Shown one piece after another: positions 54,137 through 64,000 of a stretch of 64,000 nt of DNA. The stretch is taken from positions 744,001-808,000 of the forward strand of contig NZ_CP012328.1 in NCBI RefSeq assembly GCF_001262715.1, given 5' to 3'. The notes beneath the pieces are model-generated. The model saw only the letters and a program-made list of their open reading frames with translations, was not told the DNA's origin and ran no database searches. The DNA comes from Spiroplasma turonicum (GTDB lineage: Bacteria > Bacillota_I > Bacilli_A > Mycoplasmatales > Mycoplasmataceae). Position numbers and translations under genes: made by a program. Every line of letters starts with the position of its first letter. Within the stretch, counting starts at the first letter, position 1.

Positions 54137-54760
54137 TTAACAAAGAGATTTAAACATATCATAATATTTTAGCTTTAATAGTTTTTTTTGCTTAGTAATA
54201 GAATAAAGAATTTTAAATGAAAAGAAATGAAGTTTGTATTTAATCTTTTTAAATAAGTTTATAAATACTAATAATATTTTATAAATTAAGCATATGTAAT
54301 TTTCTAATCGTTTTTTTAGATTAGTCAAAACTTTTTTATAAACTAATTTTAATTTAGTTATTTCATAATCACATTTATTAAAAAATATTATATATATATT
54401 TACACAAAAATAAAGAATAATAATAATATCAATAAATCTAAATACATCAAAAGATTTATATGGGGCTTTAATTCCTAAATAAAAAATATACAAATATAGT
54501 ATACCTAATAATAAATCTTTTTTATTGAATGTCAAAGTATCAATAATAATTGAGTTTTTATTGATTTTGTAATTAAAAATCTTTTTAGTAATATATTTAA
54601 ATTGAAATATATAAAGTAATATTATTAAAAATGAAAATGATATAAACATAATTTGTTCCATGTAAGAATCAGATAAATCTAGTTGTACAGGAAACAAAAA
54701 TATAATTATACATATTATTAGTATTATTAATAATTTTCTTTTGATTATATTATATTTCAT
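54137..54760 (-). CDS. Membrane protein, 207 aa
   Basis: Four hydrophobic spans (residues 8-25, 35-55, 82-98, 108-128) followed by a very basic amphipathic tail (KLVYKKVLTNLKKRLENYIC, FFSFKILYSITKQKKLLKLK). ATG at 54760. Its stop is 23 bases in front of the fused ABC exporter gene, so the two form a unit. No family recognised. Confidence 0.75.
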   Translation of the reverse strand: MKYNIIKRKLLIILIICIIIFLFPVQLDLSDSYMEQIMFISFSFLIILLYIFQFKYITKKIFNYKINKNSIIIDTLTFNKKDLLLGILYLYIFYLGIKAPYKSFDVFRFIDIIIILYFCVNIYIIFFNKCDYEITKLKLVYKKVLTNLKKRLENYICLIYKILLVFINLFKKIKYKLHFFSFKILYSITKQKKLLKLKYYDMFKSLC

Positions 54761-54939
54761 AGTATTAATTATACAAAATATTTAACACAAATGAAGTATT
54801 AATATTAATTTAAAAGTATTTTACAAAATAATTACATTATTAAATTTCTAACTAAAGTTTTATAGTAATAAAATATTTTTTCTATTTATTTTGTACTATT
54901 TTATAAAAAATCTACCTTTTAAAATTAGCATCGTGTAAC

Positions 54940-56397
54940 CTAAGTAAACCAGTTATTTTATAAATGTTGTTTTTTTTGATCAAATATATTATATTTCAAA
55001 AATTGTAATTTATTAAAGTTATAAACAAATTTTCTAAAAGTATCATAAAAATTTGTATATTTTTAAATTTACACCCAAAAGTTTTAAAAAACTTTTCTTT
55101 TACTCATCTATTTAAACTTTCGGTTGAGGCGTTATTTAAAAACTCTTCTAGACATAGAATGCACTATATTATTATTCTTATTTACATATTCAAATATTTT
55201 TTTACATGAAAAAGCTAAACCTTTGCCAGATTGTATTACTTTGTTTGATTTAGTGTTTATTGAATACTCATTTATTCTATTAAAAACCTTTAACGAGCTG
55301 TTTGAATTTTCGTTTTTATCAAAGTTATATGCAACAATAGTTTTTAAATCCCAGTCATAAGATATCATGCAATTTAATTTTGTTTTATAAGAAGAATTAT
55401 TTAATTCTATTTTTAGATTAGTACCATCAACTCCAACTACATTAGGAGTATTGTAATTCATTTAAATCAAATCATCTCTAACATAAGAGTTATGTTTTTT
55501 AGATTCATTGAAATAACTTGATTTTTTAAAATTATCCCTACTAAATAAGTTTTTAAATATCTTAGGTTTTTCTCTTTTGATAAGGTTAATCATTTTTTCA
55601 GAGACTCTTCTATTCTTATTAACAAAAATTCATCTCCTTATTAATAGATAACCTGTTTGTAAATCATTATTTGCTTCTTTAAAATCTTTTTCTAAATCTA
55701 CTGCATTTTCAAATCTTTCATTTTCAAAGCTATTAATAGTTGGAATCTTTAGCTTGAATTTGTATAACAAAATAGGGTTTTCTAATTTTAATCTTATTTT
55801 AAATTTCGAATATGTATTTTTATGAACTTTAAAATACTTTATTAACCTATTGGTTCCCATAACATAATTAGCAATTAAATAATATATTTGAAATCTTACA
55901 TAATATTTATAAGCTTTTGTTGCCATTATCATTATCTTTTCCTTCTTGCTCATTTTCAATAAATTCATCAATATTGTTGCCGTGCAAGAAGGAATGGACT
56001 TTTCCAATATTTCTTTACTCGCTATTGCTAACATTTTTTCTTCAATCTCAAACTTTAAGTTTTTTTTCTAATTTTTTTATTCGGTCCTTAAGTAATTTAT
56101 TTTCTTTATTTTTTTCTTTAAGTTCCTTAGAAATAAAATTTTTTTTAACTTTTGACTCATCAATTTAACCTCTTTGCAATCCTTATATATAATATAAGAA
56201 TAACAAGATTTTGAGGACTTATATCAGATTCTTATTAATTGCTATCCTGCTTTAATATTTAAATCATTAGCTATTTTGTCTATATTTTCGCCGTTTTTGT
56301 ACCTTTTTACGGCTTCAGTTTTTTTATTCTTTTCATAAATTTTTGGCATTATTTCCTTTCTATCAAAAAAACCAGTAATTTTATACTGGTCTACTTA
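54940..56397 (-). mobile_element. IS3-like insertion sequence, third type (decayed)
   Basis: Ends related by inverted repeat: CTAAGTAAACCAGT at 54940 and the complement of CTAAGTAGACCAGTAT at 56397. The orfA-side end includes an ACCAGTA...TACTGGT hairpin with T tail, which here also serves as terminator of the ABC ATPase gene at 56431. Solitary copies of that end are at 4567-4617 and 25157-25205. Confidence 0.78.
54990..56347 (-). pseudogene. Transposase of the third IS type (broken)
   Basis: The ATG ending at 56347 follows AGAAAGGAAATA. A readable stretch from 56034 to 55465 (LEKSIPSCTATILMNLLKMS, VMGTNRLIKYFKVHKNTYSK) ends in TAA at 55462; it resumes at 55461 with PNVVGVDGTNLKIEL (catalytic Asp) and shifts frame near 55140 before LNNASTESLNRWVKEKFF (catalytic Glu region). 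Not functional. Confidence 0.78.
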
Positions 56398-56430
56398 GCT
56401 TCATTTTTACTAGTATTTATCTGTAAATAT

Positions 56431-57138
56431 TTATTTATTAATAATTTCAATATTGTAATATTTTATTAATCTCTTTCTTAAAGACCCGTGTTCTTTTAAA
56501 ATTTGGCTCATTTTTTTATCTTCAAAAACTACACCATCTTTTAAAATTATAACTCTATCACATAATTCTTCAACTTCTTCAGGTATATGAGAAACAACTA
56601 AAAGTGATAAGTTATTTTTATTTTTGTAATTTTTAAAATAATTAACTAATTTTATTTGCATTTCTAAATCTAAACCAGTTATAAGTTCATCAAGTATTAG
56701 TACTTCAGGTTTATTTATTATAGATAAAAAACAATTTGCCCTTTGCCTTTCACCACCAGATAAAGAGTCAATTGTTTTATTTATAAACTTTTCAAGACTA
56801 AAAGAAGCAACTAAATCATTAAATTCATCTGTTTTTAAAAATGCTTTATTTTTATAAAATTTAACTAAATCCAAGATTTTAGTTCCTGGTGGTCAACTTC
56901 CATCTTGAAATTGCATACCAACTCTTTTTTTAATTACATTGTTTGTGGCATCATCAATGTATTTTACTGTTCCAGAAGTCGGTTTTAATAATTCTGCGAT
57001 AATTTCAACTAAAGTTGTTTTACCACTCCCATTAGAACCAATAAATGCAACAGAAGAATTATCTTTAATAACCAAATCTACATCTTTTAAAACATGCTTC
57101 TTACCATAAAATTTATTTACTTTTTCAATTTTAATCAT
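56431..57138 (-). CDS. ABC transporter ATP-binding protein
   Basis: 235 aa. Walker A GSNGSGKTT (about residues 35-43), Q-loop MQFQDGSW, signature LSGGERQRA, Walker B VLILDELITGLD, H-loop VVSHIPEE. The Glu after Walker B is present (LDE). It drives the permeases encoded at 57156 and 60669, last gene of the six-gene glycosidase operon, 17 bases after the permease gene. Its transcript probably ends in the IS hairpin at 56397. Confidence 0.93.
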
Positions 57139-57155
57139 AATACTCCTTTTTATAA

Positions 57156-57992
57156 TTACTTTCTAAGTGATATATTGAAACTATAATAACTTAATAAAGA
57201 AATTGTTGATAATAAAATAATCATAGAAAATAATGGAACAAATATATTCTTAAATGCAATAATAATATCAATATTATTCACAATTTTAAATAAGTTCTGC
57301 CCACCTAATCATGAGTTAGTATATGCTATATAAAAAATTCAGTTGAAATATTTTTGGGGATTCAAATAACTAATAATTTGATAAAAAGTACTGTTATAAA
57401 ATTTCAGATCCATTAATGCATCTGAAGTAAATAATGTAAATAATAAAAATAAAATCATCAATGACTGTACAATATAAATATTTCTTAAAAAACCAGAAAT
57501 TAATATTGACGTTAAATAAACATAAATTATCATTAAAAAAATATTAAATATTACCATAACTACTGATGCGCTACTGAATAGTTTAACAAACATATCTATA
57601 ACCATACTTGTGCCTCTTATTTTATCTATTGATAAAAATATAGACAAAATTATTATAAGAACTCCAAGTGAGTATATTAAATAAACAACAAATAGTGATA
57701 ACAAAAATGTTAATTTATTTATTCCAAAATTTTTTAATTGTTTTATAAAGATAGTTTCTCTTCAAGTTATTATTAAATATGAAATAAATAATGAAGAAAT
57801 ATTTAATATGAAAAAAATAAATGGCATTATTAATATTAATCTTTTTGAAGACAAATAATTATAAATATAATAATTATAAATAAGTAATCCAAAAATTAAA
57901 GGCAATATTAAACAATATATATAAGTATAAATGTTTAATAAAGTTGTTTTAAAAATATATTTTACACAATTATTAAAATTAGTTATTTTCAT
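57156..57992 (-). CDS. ABC-2-type permease, downstream copy, 278 aa
   Basis: Six spans (for example ILIMPFIFFILNISSLFISY, FVVYLIYSLGVLIIILSIFL, LMILFLLFTLFTSD). The segment TSDALMDLKFYN and the following IISYLNPQKYF match SDTLLDPNLFN and IIGYLNPAKYF in the permease at 60669, so the two are diverged paralogues that probably form a heterodimer with the ATPase. It starts two bases before the stop-proximal region of the GH85 gene ends (57994), i.e. immediately adjacent. Confidence 0.87.
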
Positions 57993-57993
57993 A

Positions 57994-60669
57994 TTAAACT
58001 AGATTTATAAAGAATTTATAAATCTTACCTTCCTTATCATTTTTATATATTGGTTTTATTGCAATATTTAATTTACCATCAATTAATTCTAAATCTTTTA
58101 AATAATACTGTAATTGATTTGTTTCACCAATTTTATAATATTCATTTTCATTTGTGTATATTAATATATCAAAATAACTTAACGAATCTAAATTATCACT
58201 ATTTCAATTAAATCTTAAACTATATTTATAAGTATTTTCAAAATCACGATATATTATATATTCAGATTTAACTTTTGAAATAATTACTTCTAATTTTTTA
58301 TCTTTATAGCTTATATCAGAAATACTTAATTCACCAACATTAAGTTTAAAATCTTCTGAATTTGGTTTAATATTTAGTCCAACCATAGCTAATGGGTTGT
58401 TCTCTGAAATATTTATGTTATCTAAGTTTAAAGTGATTCTTCTTCAACCATTATCTAACTTTTCAACTTCATCGGGTTGAATACTTTTTATAGTTTCATT
58501 ATTTAAATTTCCTAAATTATCTGCAAATGATAATCTAAATGAAACTAATGTATTATTATCTTTGCTATTATCTTTATAAACTATATTGATTTTCTTTTTA
58601 TTATCTTTAATATTTGTACCAATTATATCTCAACCATAGGTTTCATTTAAGTCTCAAGATGATGAGTTTAAAATTTCTCCTGCCTCATTAAAACCATTAC
58701 CGATTACAATTGAATTACCTTTTTTATAGACTTCATCATAGTCATAACCACCAGAAAATTGATTGATTGGTAAAGCAGTTTTTGGATTTTTTACATTAAA
58801 AAATCTTCATTTATAAGTCGGTAGTATGTCAGCTAATCTTCTGTTTGTTCAAGGATATTCATTAAAAACATTTGCATTAACAAATTTTATACCACTACCA
58901 GTTGAAAAGTTAGTTTTTAAATTATTATCTTTAATATTTTCATCATTAAATACTGTTTTTTCCTGAATTAAATTACCAATACCATAACTATTAGTATTAA
59001 TATTTTTTTTATTTGTAGAAAAGTCATAAATGTTTTCAAGTATATTTTTATTGACTTCATATTCTTCGTCAAAATGAATTCTTGGATCTGCTTTAATAAA
59101 CTCACTTCTATAATCAATACCATTAGTATATTTTTTTAATTTAGATGCATTTACACCGTTGTCATCTTCACTTAAAAATAAATTTGTTCCACTATATTGA
59201 ATATCATTAAATAAATGACCAACTTGTGCTTCAAATATAAATTTTCTATTATCAGATAAGTCTCTTGTTGTTAATTTTAAAGCAGGCAATGCAAAACTTC
59301 CTGAACCTTCATCTAAATAAGTAGAGAAACTGCTGTAAATTGATTTGTCATAAACAGCGCCATTATTTGCAGAATCTGCAGATTTTTTATATGCTAAATT
59401 TCTATAGTCATATGATCCTGATATATATCCATTATATCCACCGTCAATCATTGTATATAAATTTTCAGGATTGTAGTCTGGGTTTTGCTCTAAAAAGTGG
59501 AGCGCTCTTTCTGGTAATTCACCAAAATTAACTTGTAATTCAGTTAATTTATTTACATTTTCGTCTTTATAACCTGTTGAAGCCATTCTTACTGTTTCAT
59601 TATCATAATATTTATTACCATTATAAGATACAGTTGAATCATTTCTATAGTATATTAGATTTAAGTTTTTTATATCTTCATTTTTAGAAAGTGCTGTTTT
59701 AGCATTAAAATCTGAAATAATTTTTGCCATTACTTCATAATCTAATACAGTGCCATTTGGACTAACTCCATTAGATTCATTATTTATAAACCACCCATTA
59801 AAACCAATATAATTAGCAATTTCAATTAGTTTATCTACAATTAAATAGTTACCATTAGAATCTTTTTTAACAAAATCTTTTATCATTTCTTTTGTTAAAC
59901 CATGATAACCATCTAAAAATATATTTCCAAATATTTTTGAGCCATTTAAGTGTGCTAATTCAATAACATCTGCTGGTGGTGGAATAATTGGTCCTTCAAA
60001 TCAAGAACCAGATCAATTAATAAATATATTATTGTATTGTCAGTTTAAATTTGTATTTTCAAAAGGGTTTTTTGTTCCAACAATTGTATTGTCAAAAGTT
60101 CTATGCTTTCTGGTAGAAAATCCTAAATAATTATATTTAAGTTTTTGGTCTTGAGTACTAACATTTTTAGCTGAAGTAAATTCAGATTTTAATAATTTTT
60201 TTTCTGATTTATTGTACTTAGAATCATTATCTACATTTGGATCTCAATCTAATATTGAATTTAATCTTCTAAATGATTGTGCTGGTGAATTAGTTCCAAA
60301 ATCTTTTGCATAATTACCATTTGGCATAAAACCTTTATTTAATGGAACTCCAGTTACTGCTTGTTTATCAATATTTTGTTTTCATTGAAAACCAGTATTA
60401 AAATTATTATAATCAATGTAATTACCAACATTGTCATAAGTTACTTCTCCTAAATTTTTAACATCTGTATTAATTTCATCAACTTTATTTACATCGTCGT
60501 AAGGATCGAAATTTGTTCCATCTCCAAGGTTTGGATCTTTTCAATTAAAGTTTTCTAAATCTTTAATGTAATTTGAATCCTTACTAAAATCTAAACTACA
60601 TGATATAGATTGAGTTACAAAAACTATTGGCAATGAAGTCAATAATAGTACTGATAATAGTTTTTTCAT
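57994..60669 (-). CDS. GH85 endo-beta-N-acetylglucosaminidase lipoprotein
   Basis: 891 aa. Signal peptide MKKLLSVLLLTSLPIVFVTQ and lipobox SISC put it on the cell surface. Residues 200-560 form a GH85 barrel: GPIIPPPADVIELAHLNGSK, FGNIFLDGYHG, and FNGWFINNES with catalytic pair N296 and E298; then beta-sandwich domains. GH85 enzymes cut between the two core GlcNAc residues of N-glycans, releasing host high-mannose or related chains. The start codon overlaps the stop of the upstream permease (TAATG), so they are coupled. Position between two ABC permeases suggests release plus transport of glycans or export of the enzyme system. Confidence 0.9.
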
Positions 60670-61520
60670 TATTTTTTAACCCCCCATTTAAAGAATTTAA
60701 TATATAAAAAGATTGATAAAACAATAAATGCAATTGATGGTATTATAGTTGAATAAATATTAGTAAATGGTGAAAAACTACCTTGAAAATATTTTTCAAT
60801 TATTTGAGTTATTCCATAAAAATCATAAAATGTATATGAAGTAAATAACATTCCAGTTCATATAAAATATTTTGCAGGGTTTAAATAACCAATTATTATA
60901 TAAAACATATTTTGATTAAATAAATTCGGGTCTAATAAAGTATCGGAGAATAAAACTGTCATTAGAATAAACACTATTAAAAAAATTATATTAAAAGCTG
61001 ATTTTGTAAAAATAGAACTTATTAATAAAACTATTACTGTTAAAAATATAATAAGTAAGATTAAATTTAAAAAGAAAATTGAAAAAACAAAGCTATTTAA
61101 ATTGCCCAATATTGAAGAATCGATAATTAAAATATCGTAATTTATCAATATACTAAATATTAATAAATTTAATAAAAAACTAAGAATAAATAGAATAGAA
61201 TTTAATATTATCAAAACTACACCAAAGTTATAAACATTAATTTCTCCTAATTTAAGCTTTAATAAATACATTCTTTTTTTTCATTCAATTATAACTAAAC
61301 CGATATAAAAAGATGTGCAAAATATTGAGATACAAAATAAGTTCATTAATAATGGAGGTAATATTAAATTATAATTAATATTATAGTTAAAAAATAAGAA
61401 TAAAATAAATAAGAATGATGATAGAACAAAGCAATAAATATAAGTTTTTAAACTTAAAAAAATATTTTTGAAAACTAAATTAAACAATATCATAAATGAT
61501 ATAAAATTATTTTTTATCAT
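60669..61520 (-). CDS. ABC-2-type permease, upstream copy, 283 aa
   Basis: One frame through UGA codons at 61281 and 60855. Six spans; KKRMYLLKLKLGEINVYNFG loop, then FSDTLLDPNLFNQNMFYIII and YLNPAKYFIW as in the paralogue at 57156. AGGAGTTAG in front of the ATG; it starts four bases after the anchored-protein gene and its stop overlaps the GH85 start. Confidence 0.87.
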
Positions 61521-61524
61521 ATTC

Positions 61525-62280
61525 CTAACTCCTATTTTTTATAAAAACAAAATTATATAAATTGTCAATAAATTCTTTTAATACACCATTAATCCTAGTA
61601 ACAGGAATTGGTTCATTATTATTAAAAATTGGTGGCAAATCTCATCTTTCTCTTCCCAATTCATCACCTCTAATATAGCTTCCAAAAGTGTAAAAATCTA
61701 TGCTTAAAGGTTTTTCAACAGTTCTACCCAAATCTTGGACTCAGATTTTTAATCAATTAAAAAAAACTAAAGCATTAAAATATTTGAATGATCATAAAAC
61801 AATTTCACTTGTAGGATTTATTAGATTATTAAAATTTCCTTTAATATAGTTAATTTGAGCTTCAATAAATAAAGACTTCAATAAATAAGCACTTTGAAAT
61901 TGAACTTCATCTGAATTATAAATATCTTGAAGTAGATTATCAAGTTCATAGTTTGGTACTCCAAATTCATCTTTATTACCACTATATTTATTATCCTTAT
62001 AGATTGAAAATAATCTAACATAATTAGAAGAATAATAATTTGTTATCCTACTTGAAGAATTATTCAATTCATCAAGAGTCTTTTCTTGTAAGTCTTCTCA
62101 AATATTTAAATAATCATAAGATGTATCAGGTCAAATATCATTTTTTCTAATTATTGTTTCTAAACGACCTTCTAGTGTATAATCTATTTTCTTAAATGAA
62201 GATATAAATAATGCAATATTTATGATAAATACAATTATAATTGGAAGTAATAATAATAATAATTTAAGTTTTGCTTTCAT
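61525..62280 (-). CDS. N-terminally anchored extracellular protein, 251 aa
   Basis: One span (MKAKLKLLLLLLPIIIVFII), then a soluble outer domain rich in Tyr, Asn and Trp (WPDTSYDYLNIWEDLQEKTL, FGVPNYELDNLLQDIYNSDE, FNWLKIWVQDLGRTVEKPLS). Good GGGGAT ribosome site. Part of the GH85 operon between a lipoprotein and a permease; it could be a binding or assembly component. Family not recognised. Confidence 0.75.
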
Positions 62281-62296
62281 AATCATCCCCTATTTA

Positions 62297-62878
62297 TTAA
62301 TTGATATAAATATTTTTTATAAATCTCAAGTTATATATATATTTATAACAGTTAGAAGTTTCGTTAAAAGTAATTACTTCTTGATTTACAAATAATGTAA
62401 AATAGTTATTTCCTTTCTTGCCTTCAATTGAAAAGAAATAGTTTATTCACTCATAATCACTTTCTTTATTTTTATAACTATCAATAACATAAAATATTTC
62501 TTTTAATTCATTAGAAAATGATGCATACTCACTTGAGAACTCACCATTAACAAGTAAAAATGTGCCTTTATATGAATCAATGTCATATTTATACTGATCT
62601 TTATCAGTATATTCATTAGAAGGTGTATCAATATAATCCTTTGTCAATTTTTTGTCAACAATACTTAATGGTGACTCATCATCTTCATTGTAAATTGTAG
62701 TTATTTCATTTTTTAGTAGATTTATTACATTTAAATCGGTCTTTTTTTCTTTATATTCTAATTCTTTTGGATTTGAATTTATTGTATCTTGTGAATAATT
62801 TGTTGTTTCACCACAAGAAATAACATTTAAACATAAAAAAATAACAAAAAAATTTATCAAAAAAAATTTTAATTTCAT
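62297..62878 (-). CDS. Lipoprotein, 193 aa, first gene of the GH85 operon
   Basis: MKLKFFLINFFVIFLCLNV with lipobox VISC. I choose the ATG at 62878, seven bases after GGGGAA, over the one at 62890. The mature part is acidic (KTDLNVINLLKNEITTIYNE, LLVNGEFSSEYASFS) and ends in a strand-rich segment (NYFFSIEGKKGNNYFTLFVN) similar in pattern to the lipoprotein at 25278. Likely exposed on the surface; function unknown. Confidence 0.8.
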
Positions 62879-63319
62879 AATATTCCCCATATAAATATAT
62901 TAACATAATAATGAATTATATTAAACAAAATATATTAATTAAAAATTTACAAATAAAAAGTAAAAACAAAATTTTTTTTACATTACAAAAATGTTTTATT
63001 AATAAAATAATTTATACATTATTTAAAAATTACTTTTTATTAATTTTATATGCAGTTACAGTCTTAATGTATAATATATAAAAAATAAGTAATTATAGTT
63101 ATAAATAAAGGTATTGCTACTCAAATTTATGAATAATTTTTATCATAATATAATAAAAAACCAATGATTTTACATTGGTCAAACAAATTATTTTTATTAA
63201 TAATTTAATTTTCAAAAATTACTTTATATATGAATACAATAATTTTTTGTAAATATTTTTTGAATTTAATATTTTTTGAATTTAATATTTTTTTAATTAA
63301 TTTTAAATTGTTGCTAATT
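62879..63319. other. Intergenic: operon promoter region and terminator
   Basis: AT-rich spacer between the GH85 operon and the PTS gene. It contains a terminator (63155-63180) and should contain the operon promoter, but no -35/-10 pair stands out. No gene seen. Confidence 0.5.
63152..63182 (-). terminator. Rho-independent terminator of the PTS gene
   Basis: GACCAATGTAAAATCATTGG then TTTTTTATTATA on the minus strand, about 140 bases after the PTS stop codon. Confidence 0.8.
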
Positions 63320-64000
63320 TTATTTTTTTATTTGTTTAGTTTTATTTTTCAAATAGTTTAAGTAATCAGTTTTCTTCATTAATCTTAATTCAAATATATC
63401 TTCATTAAAATCTTCTAATAATAAGTTTCTGCTTCTATTAGAAAAATATTTTATTTTTCCAAGTAAAATGGTTGTCATAAATGTTACAAGACAACTAACA
63501 AGAATTGAAATAGCTCCTCATAAAAAACCACCACCAACTCAAGTATCAACCCCAGTTAAAACAGGTGCTTTGTGTTGAAACATTAAATAACCAAATATAG
63601 AACTAGCTCCTTGTAAGGCATAGGTGTTTGATGCAACTAATACAATGCTTCCACAAAAAACTCCTATTGAACAAGAAATTAATGGATAAAGGTGTTTCAA
63701 ATTTACTGTAAATAAAGATGGTTCAGTTATTCCACCCACTATAGCAGATACTCCATTTGAAATACCTAATTCTCTTAATTGTTTTATTTTCCTATTTAAA
63801 ACTACAAATGCAATCGTAGCAACACCTTGTGAAACATTTGACAAAGTACATAACCCTTGAATAATTGTTGCTCCATAAGTTGCTTGACCTTGCAAAATTA
63901 TAGGTGTAAGTGAATGATGCAATCCAGTAATTACAAGAGGTCCATATAATGCTCCTAAAAGTGGTAAAGCAATATATTTTGCAATATAATTAGTACTTAA
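63320..64000 (-). CDS. PTS transporter EIIC (glucose/sucrose/beta-glucoside superfamily), N-terminus beyond window
   Basis: Membrane component of a sugar phosphotransferase system; the visible 226 residues are the C-terminal half of EIIC: YGPLVITGLHHSLTPIILQG, LSNVSQGVATIAFVVLNRK, GGITEPSLFTVNLKHLYPLI. It lacks an EIIA domain at this end and finishes in a short basic tail. The GITEP motif is conserved, but LFTVN replaces the YGxN/YGIT of TreB and BglF-type proteins, so the sugar cannot be named; sucrose or trehalose-like is a guess. Confidence 0.85.

Overview
The window comes from a very AT-rich Mollicute. Dozens of genes read straight through UGA as tryptophan (translation table 4), and many short apparent ORFs join into full-length proteins only under that code. 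Small lipoproteins with a lipobox ending in Cys, PTS sugar uptake, D-lactate fermentation, trehalose use and mycoplasma-type ICE genes all fit. A Spiroplasma/Entomoplasma-group organism is the most likely source, but genus is not proven from this sequence. Nearly every gene is on the minus strand.

Layout. 1-2604: a type II cas9, intact from its start to the window edge. 2679-11642: an insertion-sequence field with three copies of one IS3-family element, a dead IS1202/ISNCY-type element, an intact and a broken hypothetical gene, and a free-standing B3/B4 editing-type protein. 11689-25040: a metabolic block holding a beta-glucoside operon (RpiR regulator, EIIABC, 6-phospho-beta-glucosidase), an AEC carrier with D-lactate dehydrogenase, a membrane-anchored possible nuclease, and a trehalose operon (LacI-type regulator, EIIBC, trehalose-6-phosphate hydrolase, small membrane protein) with a perfect palindromic operator at the promoter. 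25278-27295: a lipoprotein and a second IS type.

27339-36747: a decayed integrative conjugative element. It carries remnants of the pilin-like and polytopic ICE proteins, a large single-pass surface protein and an HNH nuclease. It also carries a tight pair of genes, an OLD/ABC-type ATPase followed by a PIN-like nuclease, which is the best candidate here for an undescribed defence system. A two-gene module (a small acidic protein plus a tandem-repeat coiled-coil protein), accompanied by paired terminator hairpins, sits next to it; whole or decayed copies recur near 4.0-4.4 kb and 46.9-48.3 kb.

36748-45060: two stretches of decayed DNA surround a flavodoxin lipoprotein, a MerR regulator with a divergent MerR-type promoter, an aldo/keto reductase, and a copper pair (CopZ-like chaperone overlapping a CopA-like ATPase). 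45.1-49.1 kb is mostly debris and more copies of the coiled-coil module. 49331-54760: a probable DUF3137 membrane protein, a large unknown helical protein, and an ABC exporter whose ATPase and permease are fused. 54940-56397: a third IS type. 56431-62878: an operon that puts a GH85 endo-beta-N-acetylglucosaminidase lipoprotein between two ABC permeases, an ABC ATPase, another lipoprotein and an anchored protein; this looks like a host-glycan cleavage and transport island. The window ends inside another PTS EIIC gene.
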